Positions 7,521 to 14,664 of a DNA stretch of 64,000 nucleotides are shown here, one piece after another. Position 1 is the first letter of the stretch. Every line of letters starts with the position of its first letter. Position numbers and translations under genes: made by a program. The stretch is from Neorhizobium sp. UBA3556 (GTDB lineage Bacteria; Pseudomonadota; Alphaproteobacteria; Rhizobiales; Rhizobiaceae), in the NCBI GenBank assembly GCA_002376235.1, contig DFNX01000013.1, positions 440,606-504,605 on the forward strand. Reading direction: 5' to 3'. The notes beneath the pieces are model-generated. The model worked only from the letters and a program-made list of their open reading frames with translations. It was not told the DNA's origin and ran no database searches.

Positions 7521-8183
7521 TTATTGGCTCGCCCAGATGATCCGGGCCATCCACTCCACATCGGCAAGGTCGAAAGCCCGGTTGGGATGTTCCGGATTGA
7601 GCGACATCACCTCGACGCTTTTCGGGCTCTGGCGTGCCAGAACCTTGGCCATCACTTCGCCCTCGCGGGTTTTCAAGACGATGCGGTCACCGCGCCTCAC
7701 CTGCGCCCCGGGCTCTACGATCAGCACATCGCCGTCGCGATAGAGCGGCATCATCGATTCCCCCTGCACTTCGAGCGCATAGACGCCCGCCTTGCGCGAT
7801 GGATCGGCGGGAAATTCAACCACGTCCCAGCCCTGGCCGGCAGGAAAACCGCCATCGTCGAAAAAACCGCCCGCACCCGCCTGGGCAAAGCCAAGCAACG
7901 GGATATTGCTGGCCTGGGGCGGAAAATTGCCGTCAGGAATCTGGTTGCGGCTGGCAGCCGGCAGATAGCTCATGAATTGATCGATCGTCGCGCCCGTCGC
8001 TTCGAGCACTTTGGAGATCGATTCGGTCGAGGGCCAGCGCAGCCGCCCGTCAGGTCCCAGCCGTTTGGAGCGGTTGAACGAGGTCGGATCCAGTCCTGCC
8101 CGTCTCGCAAGCCCGGAAGGCGTCAACTGGTGACGTTCGGCAAGCCTGTCGATCGCGTTCCATATGGCGTCATGTGACAGCAT
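7521..8183 (-). CDS. HTH transcriptional repressor with S24 (LexA-like) peptidase domain
   Basis: 220 residues from the ATG at 8183; longer in-frame starts at 8246 and 8297 exist but add a sequence that does not look like the family. The N-terminal helix-turn-helix includes HQLTPSGLARRAGLDPTSFN. The C-terminal S24 domain has the serine motif GESMMPLY and, further on, the lysine in GDRIVLKT, which form the Ser-Lys self-cleavage dyad of LexA and phage C2 repressors. Proteins of this build repress genes until cleaved or displaced under stress. It stands alone, convergent with the binding-protein gene, so it is probably a chromosomal regulator rather than a live prophage repressor. Confidence 0.88.
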   Translation of the reverse strand: MLSHDAIWNAIDRLAERHQLTPSGLARRAGLDPTSFNRSKRLGPDGRLRWPSTESISKVLEATGATIDQFMSYLPAASRNQIPDGNFPPQASNIPLLGFAQAGAGGFFDDGGFPAGQGWDVVEFPADPSRKAGVYALEVQGESMMPLYRDGDVLIVEPGAQVRRGDRIVLKTREGEVMAKVLARQSPKSVEVMSLNPEHPNRAFDLADVEWMARIIWASQ

Positions 8184-8378
8184 CGTCGCCCGTGCCCCGG
8201 TCTTTGCCCGGCTCCAATCCACACCCCGCAGCAAACGGGACGACATGAAACCTTCGATCAGAGGTAATGCGCTTGGGCTTTTCAGCTTTGGCGCCAAAGC
8301 CGGAAAATATCCCCGGCTCGGATGATTTTAGCCGAAGGTCAAGAGCGCGTAAAGGAATAAAATCCTCTTGGAGAGGGG

Positions 8379-9026
8379 CTACGCCACCATCGCCATGTTG
8401 ATCTTGCCAAGCTTGATCACCGCCTGCGTCCGGCTATCGACATTGAGCTTCAGAAGGATTGCCGAGACATGCGCCTTGATCGTGGCTTCCGACACGCCAA
8501 GCTCATAGGCAATCTGCTTGTTGAGAAGCCCCTCGGCAAGCATGGTCAGCACCCGGTTCTGCTGCGGCGTCAGCGTCTTCAGCCGGTCGAGGATTTCGAC
8601 CAGTACCGGATCGTCTTCCGCTTTGCCGCTATCGTTTCCGGGCACGAAGACGTCGCCGTCGAGCACGGTTTTGACGGCATTGCGGATATCGTCGAGCCCG
8701 GATGATTTCGGAATGAAGCCCGAAGCGCCGAGTTCGAGAGACCGGCGCACGGTGCCGCTATCGTCGGTGGCCGAGACGATGACGACCGGAAGCGCCGCAA
8801 ACTGCGCCCTGAGCGTCATCAGCCCCGAAAACCCGCTGACCCCCGGCATGGCTAGGTCGAGCAGCATCAGGTCGGCATCGGGATGCTCGTCAGCGGCCTT
8901 GAGCGCGGCGGAAAACTCGCCACACTCGATGATGGCGACATCGGCCGCCATGGCCTGAAGTGTCTGGACCAGCGCGCCGCGAAACAGCGGATGGTCGTCT
9001 GCGATAATGATTTTGAGTGTCTGCAT
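8379..9026 (-). CDS. LuxR/NarL-family response regulator
   Basis: 215 residues from the ATG at 9026, which follows a strong GGAGGAGG site. The receiver domain (1-120) has the acidic pair in IIIADDHPLF, the phospho-acceptor in LMLLDLAMPG, and the conserved Lys in FIPKSSG. The C-terminal NarL-type helix-turn-helix runs through LTPQQNRVLTMLAEG and VSEATIKAHVSAIL. It should bind DNA as a dimer after phosphorylation by a histidine kinase. No kinase gene is next to it, so it is an orphan regulator. It is monocistronic, with 208 gene-free bases upstream. Confidence 0.9.
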   Translation of the reverse strand: MQTLKIIIADDHPLFRGALVQTLQAMAADVAIIECGEFSAALKAADEHPDADLMLLDLAMPGVSGFSGLMTLRAQFAALPVVIVSATDDSGTVRRSLELGASGFIPKSSGLDDIRNAVKTVLDGDVFVPGNDSGKAEDDPVLVEILDRLKTLTPQQNRVLTMLAEGLLNKQIAYELGVSEATIKAHVSAILLKLNVDSRTQAVIKLGKINMAMVA

Positions 9027-9234
9027 TCCCACGCCTCCTCCCAAAGGCATAGTGGTGCTGGGATAGAAATCCCGGGCCCTCCTCAAGGCCTGCGTCAATT
9101 TGTAACGCCGTTGACGGTGTGAAACAAGGGTGTCGTTCGCTCGGCCCACATCTTGAGCGAGCGGAATACTCCGTGACGTGTATCGTTTATGCTACAGCCC
9201 GGCTTAGGGCTGGGCATGTTTCGTGGTGCCTGCG

Positions 9235-9645
9235 TCAGGTTCTGTCCGGCTGCGGTGCCGGATTGGGTTCACCGGTAAACTCGCGCACGATCCCCATGAA
9301 GGTTCGCATGAAGCGCTCCATGATCGACAGTGACCGGTCGACTTCTGCATCGCTCGGCAGCCGTCCTGGCGGTGTCTGGCTCAGGCGTTCTTCCAGCGCA
9401 GTCACCCGTTTTTCCAGAAGGTCGAGCTCTTTTTCATAGGCAGCGCGCTCGTCCGGGGCCATTCGGCAGGTCAGTTCGTTGTTTTCCTGGGTGCAGGTAG
9501 TGATCGCCCCGGTCTCTGTATCCAACCGCACTATGCCCTGATCCGTCCGCTCCAGCTGAAACCTCTGCTGCGCCTTTGCCCCCTCTGCAACGAGAAAGAC
9601 GCTGGTCAGAGACGCGGCGGCAATGATGATTGCAAGATTGCGCAT
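9235..9645 (-). CDS. Exported coiled-coil protein of unknown function
   Basis: 136 residues from the ATG at 9645, preceded by GGAGGAG. A signal peptide (LAIIIAAASLTSVFLVAEG) ends at AKAQ. A short strand-rich part with a Cys pair (TTCTQENNELTC) follows, then a charged coiled coil (EKELDLLEKRVTALEERLSQ) and a C-terminal helix (SLSIMERFMRTFMGIVREF). The two cysteines may form a periplasmic disulphide. I recognise no named family. It diverges from the DUF952-pyrD operon. A GC-rich hairpin (CAGCCC/GGGCTG, 9195-9212) lies just beyond its stop and may end the transcript. Confidence 0.7.
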   Translation of the reverse strand: MRNLAIIIAAASLTSVFLVAEGAKAQQRFQLERTDQGIVRLDTETGAITTCTQENNELTCRMAPDERAAYEKELDLLEKRVTALEERLSQTPPGRLPSDAEVDRSLSIMERFMRTFMGIVREFTGEPNPAPQPDRT

Positions 9646-9774
9646 TTTGTCTCCTCCGATAGTGATGGACATTTGATCGCCTTTGCGGCAAACGGTCCGC
9701 AACGCCGCTTATCGGCATTGACGGTTCGCAGGCCCACAGTTCTCACAAACTCGAAATCTCACTGGAGATGTGTG

Positions 9775-10122
9775 ATGACGGATACCGTTTACAAGATCGT
9801 GCCCGAAACCATCTGGCGTCAAGCCAGGGCGAAGGGGATCTTTGAAGGGGCCGAGATCGATCACCGTGACGGTTACATCCATTTCTCCACCGGCACGCAG
9901 GCACGTGAGACCGCTAGACTGCATTTTGCCGGCATGACCGGGCTCATGCTGGTTGCCGTGGATCCGCGTCCGCTCGGCGACGATCTGAAATTCGAGCCGT
10001 CCCGTGGCGGCGATCTCTTCCCTCATCTTTATGCCAGCCTGCCGCTTTCGGCCGTGATCTGGGAGATGCCACTCCTGATCGGCGTTGATGGCCAGCATGC
10101 CTTTCCGGAGAAAATGCCATGA
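9775..10122 (+). CDS. DUF952 domain-containing protein
   Basis: 115 residues from the ATG at 9775, with TGGAGATG just upstream. The sequence shows the family pattern: VYKIVPETIW at the start, then GIFEGAEIDHRDGYIHFST, and PHLYASLPLSAV near the end. The conserved His, Ser and Thr residues in the DGYIHFST motif suggest a small binding or enzymatic pocket, but no reaction is established. The stop overlaps the pyrD start by four bases (ATGA), so the two are translationally coupled. Confidence 0.88.
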   Translation: MTDTVYKIVPETIWRQARAKGIFEGAEIDHRDGYIHFSTGTQARETARLHFAGMTGLMLVAVDPRPLGDDLKFEPSRGGDLFPHLYASLPLSAVIWEMPLLIGVDGQHAFPEKMP

Positions 10123-11210
10123 TCGGCCGTCTCGCGGGGATTGCCTCCCGCAGCCTCTTCGTCTTCGATCCCGAAATCGCCCACAATCTGTCGATCACTG
10201 CGCTGAAAACCGGCATTTCGCCGGTCTGTCCGCCAAGGCCCGATCCACGCCTGGCACAGACCATTGCCGGCATCCGCTTCGAAAATCCGGTCGGCCTTGC
10301 CGCCGGTTACGACAAGAATGCCGAAGTGCCCGATACGTTGCTTAAGCTCGGCTTTGGCCATGTCGAGGTCGGCACGCTGACGCCGAAACCGCAGGCCGGC
10401 AACGACAAGCCGCGCCTCTTCCGACTGGTCGAGGATCGCGCCGTCATCAACCGCTTCGGTTTCAACAATCAGGGCCATGACGTCGTTTTCGACCGCCTCA
10501 ATGCCCGCGGCATTGCCAAGGGCATCGTCGGCGTCAATATCGGCGCCAACAAGGATAGCGCCGATCGCATCGCCGATTACGTTCTCGGCATCCGCAAGTT
10601 CTACTCCGTCGCGACCTATTTTACAGTCAATATCTCCTCGCCAAACACGCCCGGCCTGCGGGATCTGCAGGCGCGGGAAAGCCTTGCCGCCCTTCTCTCC
10701 GCCGTGCTTGCCGCGCGCCATGAAGAGGTAGGCCGCACCGGCAGGCGCCTTCCTGTCTTCTTGAAGATCGCGCCGGATCTGACCGAAGAAGGTCTTGATG
10801 ATGTCGCCGCCGAAGCGCTCGCCCACGATCTGGATGGCCTGATCGTCTCCAATACAACCCTGTCGCGCGAAGGCCTGAAGGATCAGGTACAGGCAAAACA
10901 GGCCGGCGGCATGTCGGGTGCGCCGCTATTCGCCAAGTCGACTTCGGTGCTTGCCCGCATGCGCAAGCGTGTGGGCCCAGATCTGCCGATCATCGGTGTC
11001 GGTGGTGTGGGAAGCGCCGAAAACGCGCTGGAAAAGATCCGCGCCGGTGCCGATCTCGTACAGGTCTATTCCTGCATGGTCTATGAGGGGCCGGCCCTTC
11101 CGGGCGATATCAACCGCGGCCTGTCAAAGCTTCTAGACCGCGACGGCGTGGCGTCGATCCGTGACCTGCGCGATACGCGCATCGATCACTGGGCCTCGCA
11201 GCCGATTTAA
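10119..11210 (+). CDS. pyrD: Dihydroorotate dehydrogenase (quinone), class 2
   Basis: 363 residues. It oxidises dihydroorotate to orotate in pyrimidine synthesis and passes electrons through FMN to quinone at the membrane. The N-terminal helical segment (1-40) that marks class 2 membrane-bound enzymes is present. Motifs include NPVGLAAGYDKNAE, INRFGFNNQG, and YFTVNISSPNTPGLR, where the serine takes the catalytic-base place (class 1 enzymes have Cys). GVGGVGSAENALEKIRAGAD binds the FMN phosphate. Length is normal. It overlaps the DUF952 gene by four bases and ends one base before the convergent CAP-domain gene. Confidence 0.97.
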   Translation: MIGRLAGIASRSLFVFDPEIAHNLSITALKTGISPVCPPRPDPRLAQTIAGIRFENPVGLAAGYDKNAEVPDTLLKLGFGHVEVGTLTPKPQAGNDKPRLFRLVEDRAVINRFGFNNQGHDVVFDRLNARGIAKGIVGVNIGANKDSADRIADYVLGIRKFYSVATYFTVNISSPNTPGLRDLQARESLAALLSAVLAARHEEVGRTGRRLPVFLKIAPDLTEEGLDDVAAEALAHDLDGLIVSNTTLSREGLKDQVQAKQAGGMSGAPLFAKSTSVLARMRKRVGPDLPIIGVGGVGSAENALEKIRAGADLVQVYSCMVYEGPALPGDINRGLSKLLDRDGVASIRDLRDTRIDHWASQPI

Positions 11211-11696
11211 TCAGCCGGAAAGGACCATGGCCCAATAGGGCCTGCCGTCCTTGGCCGGTGCCATGGCGACGCCGAGACCTCGATAATTGCCGAGCATGTT
11301 CTCCAGATGCCTCGGGCTGTCGATCCAGGCCTGCACGGCGGCCTCCACCGATTTCTGCCCGGCCGCGATATTTTCCGCAGCCGGCAGCGCCACATCGCTC
11401 TTTTTCATCCGTGCGCCAAAATCGTCGCCGAAGCCGATCAGGTGCTTCATCTCCTGCGCCTTCGCCATACGGGTAGCCTGAATGCCCGCCGCCTTGCGCG
11501 CCGAAGTATCGAGCGTCAGCGCCGAAAGCCCCTTGGACGCACGAAGTTTGTTGACCATCGGCAGCGCTGCGACCGTATCGTCCTCAGAACCCGGCGTTGG
11601 TGTCATGACGGCAGTCGTCGAACAGCCGGCGAGCAACAGGCTTATGCCCGAGAGGACGAGAAAATCCCGTCGCGAAGTAATGGAGAACTTGGTCAT
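11211..11696 (-). CDS. CAP/SCP-domain lipoprotein
   Basis: 161 residues. The N-terminus combines a twin-arginine-like SRRDFLVLSG stretch with a lipobox LLAGC, so it is probably a lipid-anchored periplasmic protein. The mature part has the CAP fold landmarks: a helix starting MVNKLRASKGLSAL, the later GFGDDFGARM, and WIDSPRHLENMLGNYRGLGV, which is the conserved histidine-containing CAP signature. Bacterial CAP proteins are secreted and poorly understood; some bind lipids or act near the cell wall. It starts one base after the DUF6460 stop, so the two form a minus-strand operon. Confidence 0.88.
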   Translation of the reverse strand: MTKFSITSRRDFLVLSGISLLLAGCSTTAVMTPTPGSEDDTVAALPMVNKLRASKGLSALTLDTSARKAAGIQATRMAKAQEMKHLIGFGDDFGARMKKSDVALPAAENIAAGQKSVEAAVQAWIDSPRHLENMLGNYRGLGVAMAPAKDGRPYWAMVLSG

Positions 11697-11697
11697 A

Positions 11698-11964
11698 TCA
11701 GCGACGATAGCTTATCAGGCGAAGAACCACGAAGACCGGGATAACCACGATCGCACCGAGAAGCAGATAGTTGCCTACATCACCCAGCGCATCGAAGCCG
11801 TTATGCAGGATATCGTAGAAATGGTAGCGCAGGCTGCCGATGATGTTGTTCGGCGTATAGCCGAAAAAGGCGAGCACGAAACCGACGATCAGGCAGACCA
11901 CGATCAGCTTGACGATCGTCCGGCCGATCGAGTCGCCGAGAAACCTGTTCACACCATCCGCCAT
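11698..11964 (-). CDS. Small integral membrane protein (DUF6460-like)
   Basis: 88 residues from the ATG at 11964; GGAG lies a few bases upstream. Two hydrophobic segments are clear: IVKLIVVCLIVGFVLAFFGY (about 16-38) and NYLLLGAIVVIPVFVVLRLI (about 64-84), with an amphipathic stretch between. The pattern fits the DUF6460 family of rhizobial inner-membrane proteins, which has no known function. It precedes the CAP lipoprotein gene by a single base and is probably co-transcribed with it. Confidence 0.72.
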   Translation of the reverse strand: MADGVNRFLGDSIGRTIVKLIVVCLIVGFVLAFFGYTPNNIIGSLRYHFYDILHNGFDALGDVGNYLLLGAIVVIPVFVVLRLISYRR

Positions 11965-12090
11965 TCTTGACCGTCTCCGTTGCTTCAAAATGCCATAGCT
12001 GCGGTAAGCGCCGCCTGCAACCGTCAGATAAAGCATGTCGCGCAAAAGTGTGTAGCGGTTTTGCGCAATAGACATGCGATAAAATAAGGA

Positions 12091-12135
12091 CCTAAAGCGC
12101 AGGAGCAAATCCGCAGGATTGCGAGACGCTTTAGG
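12091..12135. repeat. Intergenic palindrome (CCTAAAGCG ... CGCTTTAGG)
   Basis: Inverted arms of 9 bases (12091-12099 and 12127-12135) enclose a 27-base loop. It lies between divergent genes, close to the methyltransferase start. It resembles short palindromes repeated widely in rhizobial intergenic DNA; copy number cannot be judged from this window. Confidence 0.6.
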
Positions 12136-12215
12136 CATTGACGTTCGCCTCTCAAATAGAACTTGAGTTTTTTTGTGGCTTCGGCGATGAGCGACGAGAT
12201 TTCAGGAAAATATTG

Positions 12216-13139
12216 ATGAGCCAGTTCTCTTCCGGCGACGTGATCGCCGACCGCCGTGCCGATTATGCTCGCATGCTGGCGGAAGGCCGTGACTTCGCAG
12301 CCGCCGCCGAACTTATGGAACAGGCGCTGGAACTTGCGTCCGGCTGGGCCGCGGGCTGGTTCCGTCTCGGCGAATATCGCGAGAAGGCTGAGCTCGATAC
12401 GGCGGAGGATGCCTATCGCCGCGCACTGGAGCTTGAACCCGAAGACGTCTTCGGTGCGACGCTGAGACTTGCCGTCATCGGTGCGGAGGAAATTCCGGAC
12501 CAGCCGCCGAGCCGGTATATTGAAAGCCTGTTTGACGATTATGCCGAACGCTTCGATACGGCGCTGGTCGAGAAGCTAGATTACTCCGTCCCCGGAAAGC
12601 TGGCAGCACTCGTGCTTCCCCATGCACCTTTTGCCCTGACCGTCGATCTCGGCTGCGGCACAGGTCTTTTCGGCGCAGAGATTAGGGAGCACACACGACG
12701 TCTGGAGGGCTTTGATCTCTCTACCAACATGCTCGCCAAGGCGGATGAGAAAGGTCTTTACCAACATCTCGGCCAGTCCGACCTCAGCCTGCCAGCGGAA
12801 GAAAGCGGACTGTTCGCCCCCGATCTCCCGAAACATCGCGCCGACCTGGTCTCGGCCGCCGATGTGCTCATGTATCTCGGTTCGCTGGAAACCGTCTTCC
12901 CGCTTGTCGATGATCTTCTGGCATCTCAGGGGCTGTTTGCTTTCTCGGTGGAAGATGCCGGCGAAGAGGAGGGCTTCGTGCTGCGCGATAGCCTCCGTTA
13001 TGCCCATTCTGAAGCCCATATCCGGCTGCTTCTTGCCCATCACCATTTCGAGCTTCTGGAAATCGAGCGCACCACCATTCGCATGGATGCCGGAAAACCG
13101 GTCAAAGGCATCCTGTTTCTGTCGCGCAAAACCGCCTGA
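12216..13139 (+). CDS. TPR-containing class I SAM-dependent methyltransferase
   Basis: 307 residues from the ATG at 12216, behind AGGAAAATATTG. Residues about 15-90 form one or two tetratricopeptide repeats (ADYARMLAEGRDFAAAAELM; TAEDAYRRALELEPEDV). A Rossmann methyltransferase domain follows, with motif I VDLGCGTGLFG near residue 145 for S-adenosylmethionine binding. FDLSTNMLAKA and LVSAADVLMYLG are later motifs. This TPR-methyltransferase build is common in alphaproteobacteria; the methyl acceptor is unknown. It stands first before the two YitT genes but is separated from them by about 130 bases. Confidence 0.88.
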   Translation: MSQFSSGDVIADRRADYARMLAEGRDFAAAAELMEQALELASGWAAGWFRLGEYREKAELDTAEDAYRRALELEPEDVFGATLRLAVIGAEEIPDQPPSRYIESLFDDYAERFDTALVEKLDYSVPGKLAALVLPHAPFALTVDLGCGTGLFGAEIREHTRRLEGFDLSTNMLAKADEKGLYQHLGQSDLSLPAEESGLFAPDLPKHRADLVSAADVLMYLGSLETVFPLVDDLLASQGLFAFSVEDAGEEEGFVLRDSLRYAHSEAHIRLLLAHHHFELLEIERTTIRMDAGKPVKGILFLSRKTA

Positions 13140-13268
13140 AACGGCGTTTTCTTGCGATTTTGTTTCGGGTCTTCACGCGCTGTTGATGAGGCTTGATGAA
13201 GCCGCTATCGCAATGCACAATTGCTGAAAAAACTGCGCGAAAACCCAATAGGGCATAAGGGGAACGAT

Positions 13269-13919
13269 TTGGCTGACGAACAGAGCGCGCAGAAGCGCCG
13301 GCTGGGCTTTTATAGTCTCGATCCGGCCCGCCACACCAAGCTGGAAGATGCGCAGGGCATGTTCATCAGCGCCATGGTTGCAGCCCTCGGCCTCTATTTT
13401 CTCAGTCAGGCCGGTTTTTTGACCAGCGGCACTGCCGGCGTCGCCTTCCTTCTGCACTACGCCTTTGACGTCCCCTTCGGCGTCTTGTTCTTCGTCGTCA
13501 ACCTGCCCTTCTACTATCTCTCGTTCAAACGCCTCGGCCTTGGCTTTTCCTTCAAGACCTTCGTTGCCATCCTGATGGTCTCCTTCATCACCGAGCTTGA
13601 GCGGAAATTCATCGTCATCCAGCATCTCGATCCGTTCTGGGCAGCGCTTCTCGGCGGCATCCTGATTGGCTTCGGCCTGCTCGGCCTCTATCGCCACCGC
13701 GCCTCGCTCGGCGGCATAGGCATTCTCGCCATCTATATTCAGGACCGGTTCAAGATCCCGGCAGGCCTTGTGCAGCTTGGCTTCGATCTCTGCGTCATGG
13801 CCGCCGCCTTCTTCGTTGTCAGCCCGATGACTGTCCTCTGGTCGCTGCTGAGTGCGGTTGTGCTCAACCTGCTTCTCACCATCAACCACCGGTCCGACCG
13901 GTATATCGCGGTGCGCTGA
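13269..13919 (+). CDS. YitT family membrane protein (first of tandem pair)
   Basis: 216 residues from a TTG at 13269, chosen because AAGGGGAAC precedes it and because the resulting start (ADEQSAQKRRLGFYSLD) aligns with the start of the next gene (MADAADKKSPIGFWAS). Five or more hydrophobic segments are visible, among them MVAALGLYFLSQAGFLTSGT and PFGVLFFVVNLPFYYLSFKR. The C-terminus ends NHRSDRYIAVR. YitT proteins are inner-membrane proteins of uncertain transport function. The stop is one base before the next gene's ATG. Confidence 0.85.
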   Translation: MADEQSAQKRRLGFYSLDPARHTKLEDAQGMFISAMVAALGLYFLSQAGFLTSGTAGVAFLLHYAFDVPFGVLFFVVNLPFYYLSFKRLGLGFSFKTFVAILMVSFITELERKFIVIQHLDPFWAALLGGILIGFGLLGLYRHRASLGGIGILAIYIQDRFKIPAGLVQLGFDLCVMAAAFFVVSPMTVLWSLLSAVVLNLLLTINHRSDRYIAVR

Positions 13920-13920
13920 C

Positions 13921-14565
13921 ATGGCGGATGCGGCGGATAAGAAAAGCCCGATTGGTTTCTGGGCTTCTTCCACGGAAAAGCACTCGATCATCGAGGATAT
14001 TCAGGGCGTCGTTGCCGGCTCCATGCTGGCCGCACTCGGTGTTGTCATGCTTTCTGCCGCTCACCTGATGATCGGCGGCACGGCTGGCCTCGGCTTCCTG
14101 CTGCGCTATTCGATCGATGTCAGCTTCGGCACCGCATTCTTCGTGCTGAACCTGCCCTTCTACTGGCTGGCCTATAAGCGCCTCGGCCTTGTCTTCACCA
14201 TCAAGACCTTTTCCGCCGTTGCACTCACCTCCGTGCTTACCGGCCTCCTGCCCAAACTCATCGCCTTTGACAGCATTGAGCCGATCACCGCAGCTCTTTT
14301 CGGCGGCCTTCTGATCGGCTGCGGCATGCTGGTCCTTTTCCGCCACCGCGCTTCGCTCGGTGGTTTCGGCATTCTGGCGCTCTATCTGCAGGACAGGTTC
14401 GGCTGGCGCGCTGGCTTCGTGCAACTCGGGCTGGATTGCGTCGTGCTCTTCCTGTCCTTCTTCGTCGCAAGCCCCTTTGTCATTGCCTGCTCTATTCTGG
14501 CGGCGGTGGCGCTGAACCTGACGCTCGCTATCAACCACCGCACCGATCGCTATATCGTTCGATAA
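13921..14565 (+). CDS. YitT family membrane protein (second of tandem pair)
   Basis: 214 residues, clearly homologous to the previous protein along its whole length: both share GTAFFVLNLPFYWLAYKRLG-type, RHRASLGG and NHR(S/T)DRYI blocks. The pair therefore arose by tandem duplication and the two products may form a heteromer. The long shared RHRASLGG-GILA-YLQDRF block sits in a loop near the C-terminal membrane segments. No substrate is known. It starts one base after the first copy ends, so translation is probably coupled. Confidence 0.85.
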   Translation: MADAADKKSPIGFWASSTEKHSIIEDIQGVVAGSMLAALGVVMLSAAHLMIGGTAGLGFLLRYSIDVSFGTAFFVLNLPFYWLAYKRLGLVFTIKTFSAVALTSVLTGLLPKLIAFDSIEPITAALFGGLLIGCGMLVLFRHRASLGGFGILALYLQDRFGWRAGFVQLGLDCVVLFLSFFVASPFVIACSILAAVALNLTLAINHRTDRYIVR

Positions 14566-14570
14566 GCCGC

Positions 14571-14612
14571 TTCAGGAAAAGTGTTGCGCGGTTTTCTCCG
14601 TCCGGAATTGCG
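14571..14612. repeat. Rhizobial-type intergenic repeat (GGAAAAGTG ... TCCGGAATTGCG)
   Basis: The stretch from TTCAGGAAAAGTG through CGGTTTTCTCCGTCCGGAATTGCG looks like a short mosaic repeat that I remember as frequent between genes in Rhizobium and Agrobacterium. A related, inverted version lies at 56077-56130 in this window, which supports its being a family. Confidence 0.55.
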
Positions 14613-14664
14613 CATCAGGAAAGCCACTCTTCATTTCCGCCGATGAAAGCTTATCTTTCATCCC

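Noticed and set aside
7521..8183. The S24 repressor as a sign of a prophage
   Set aside because: No integrase, phage structural or lysis genes lie nearby; the flanks are ordinary chromosomal genes.
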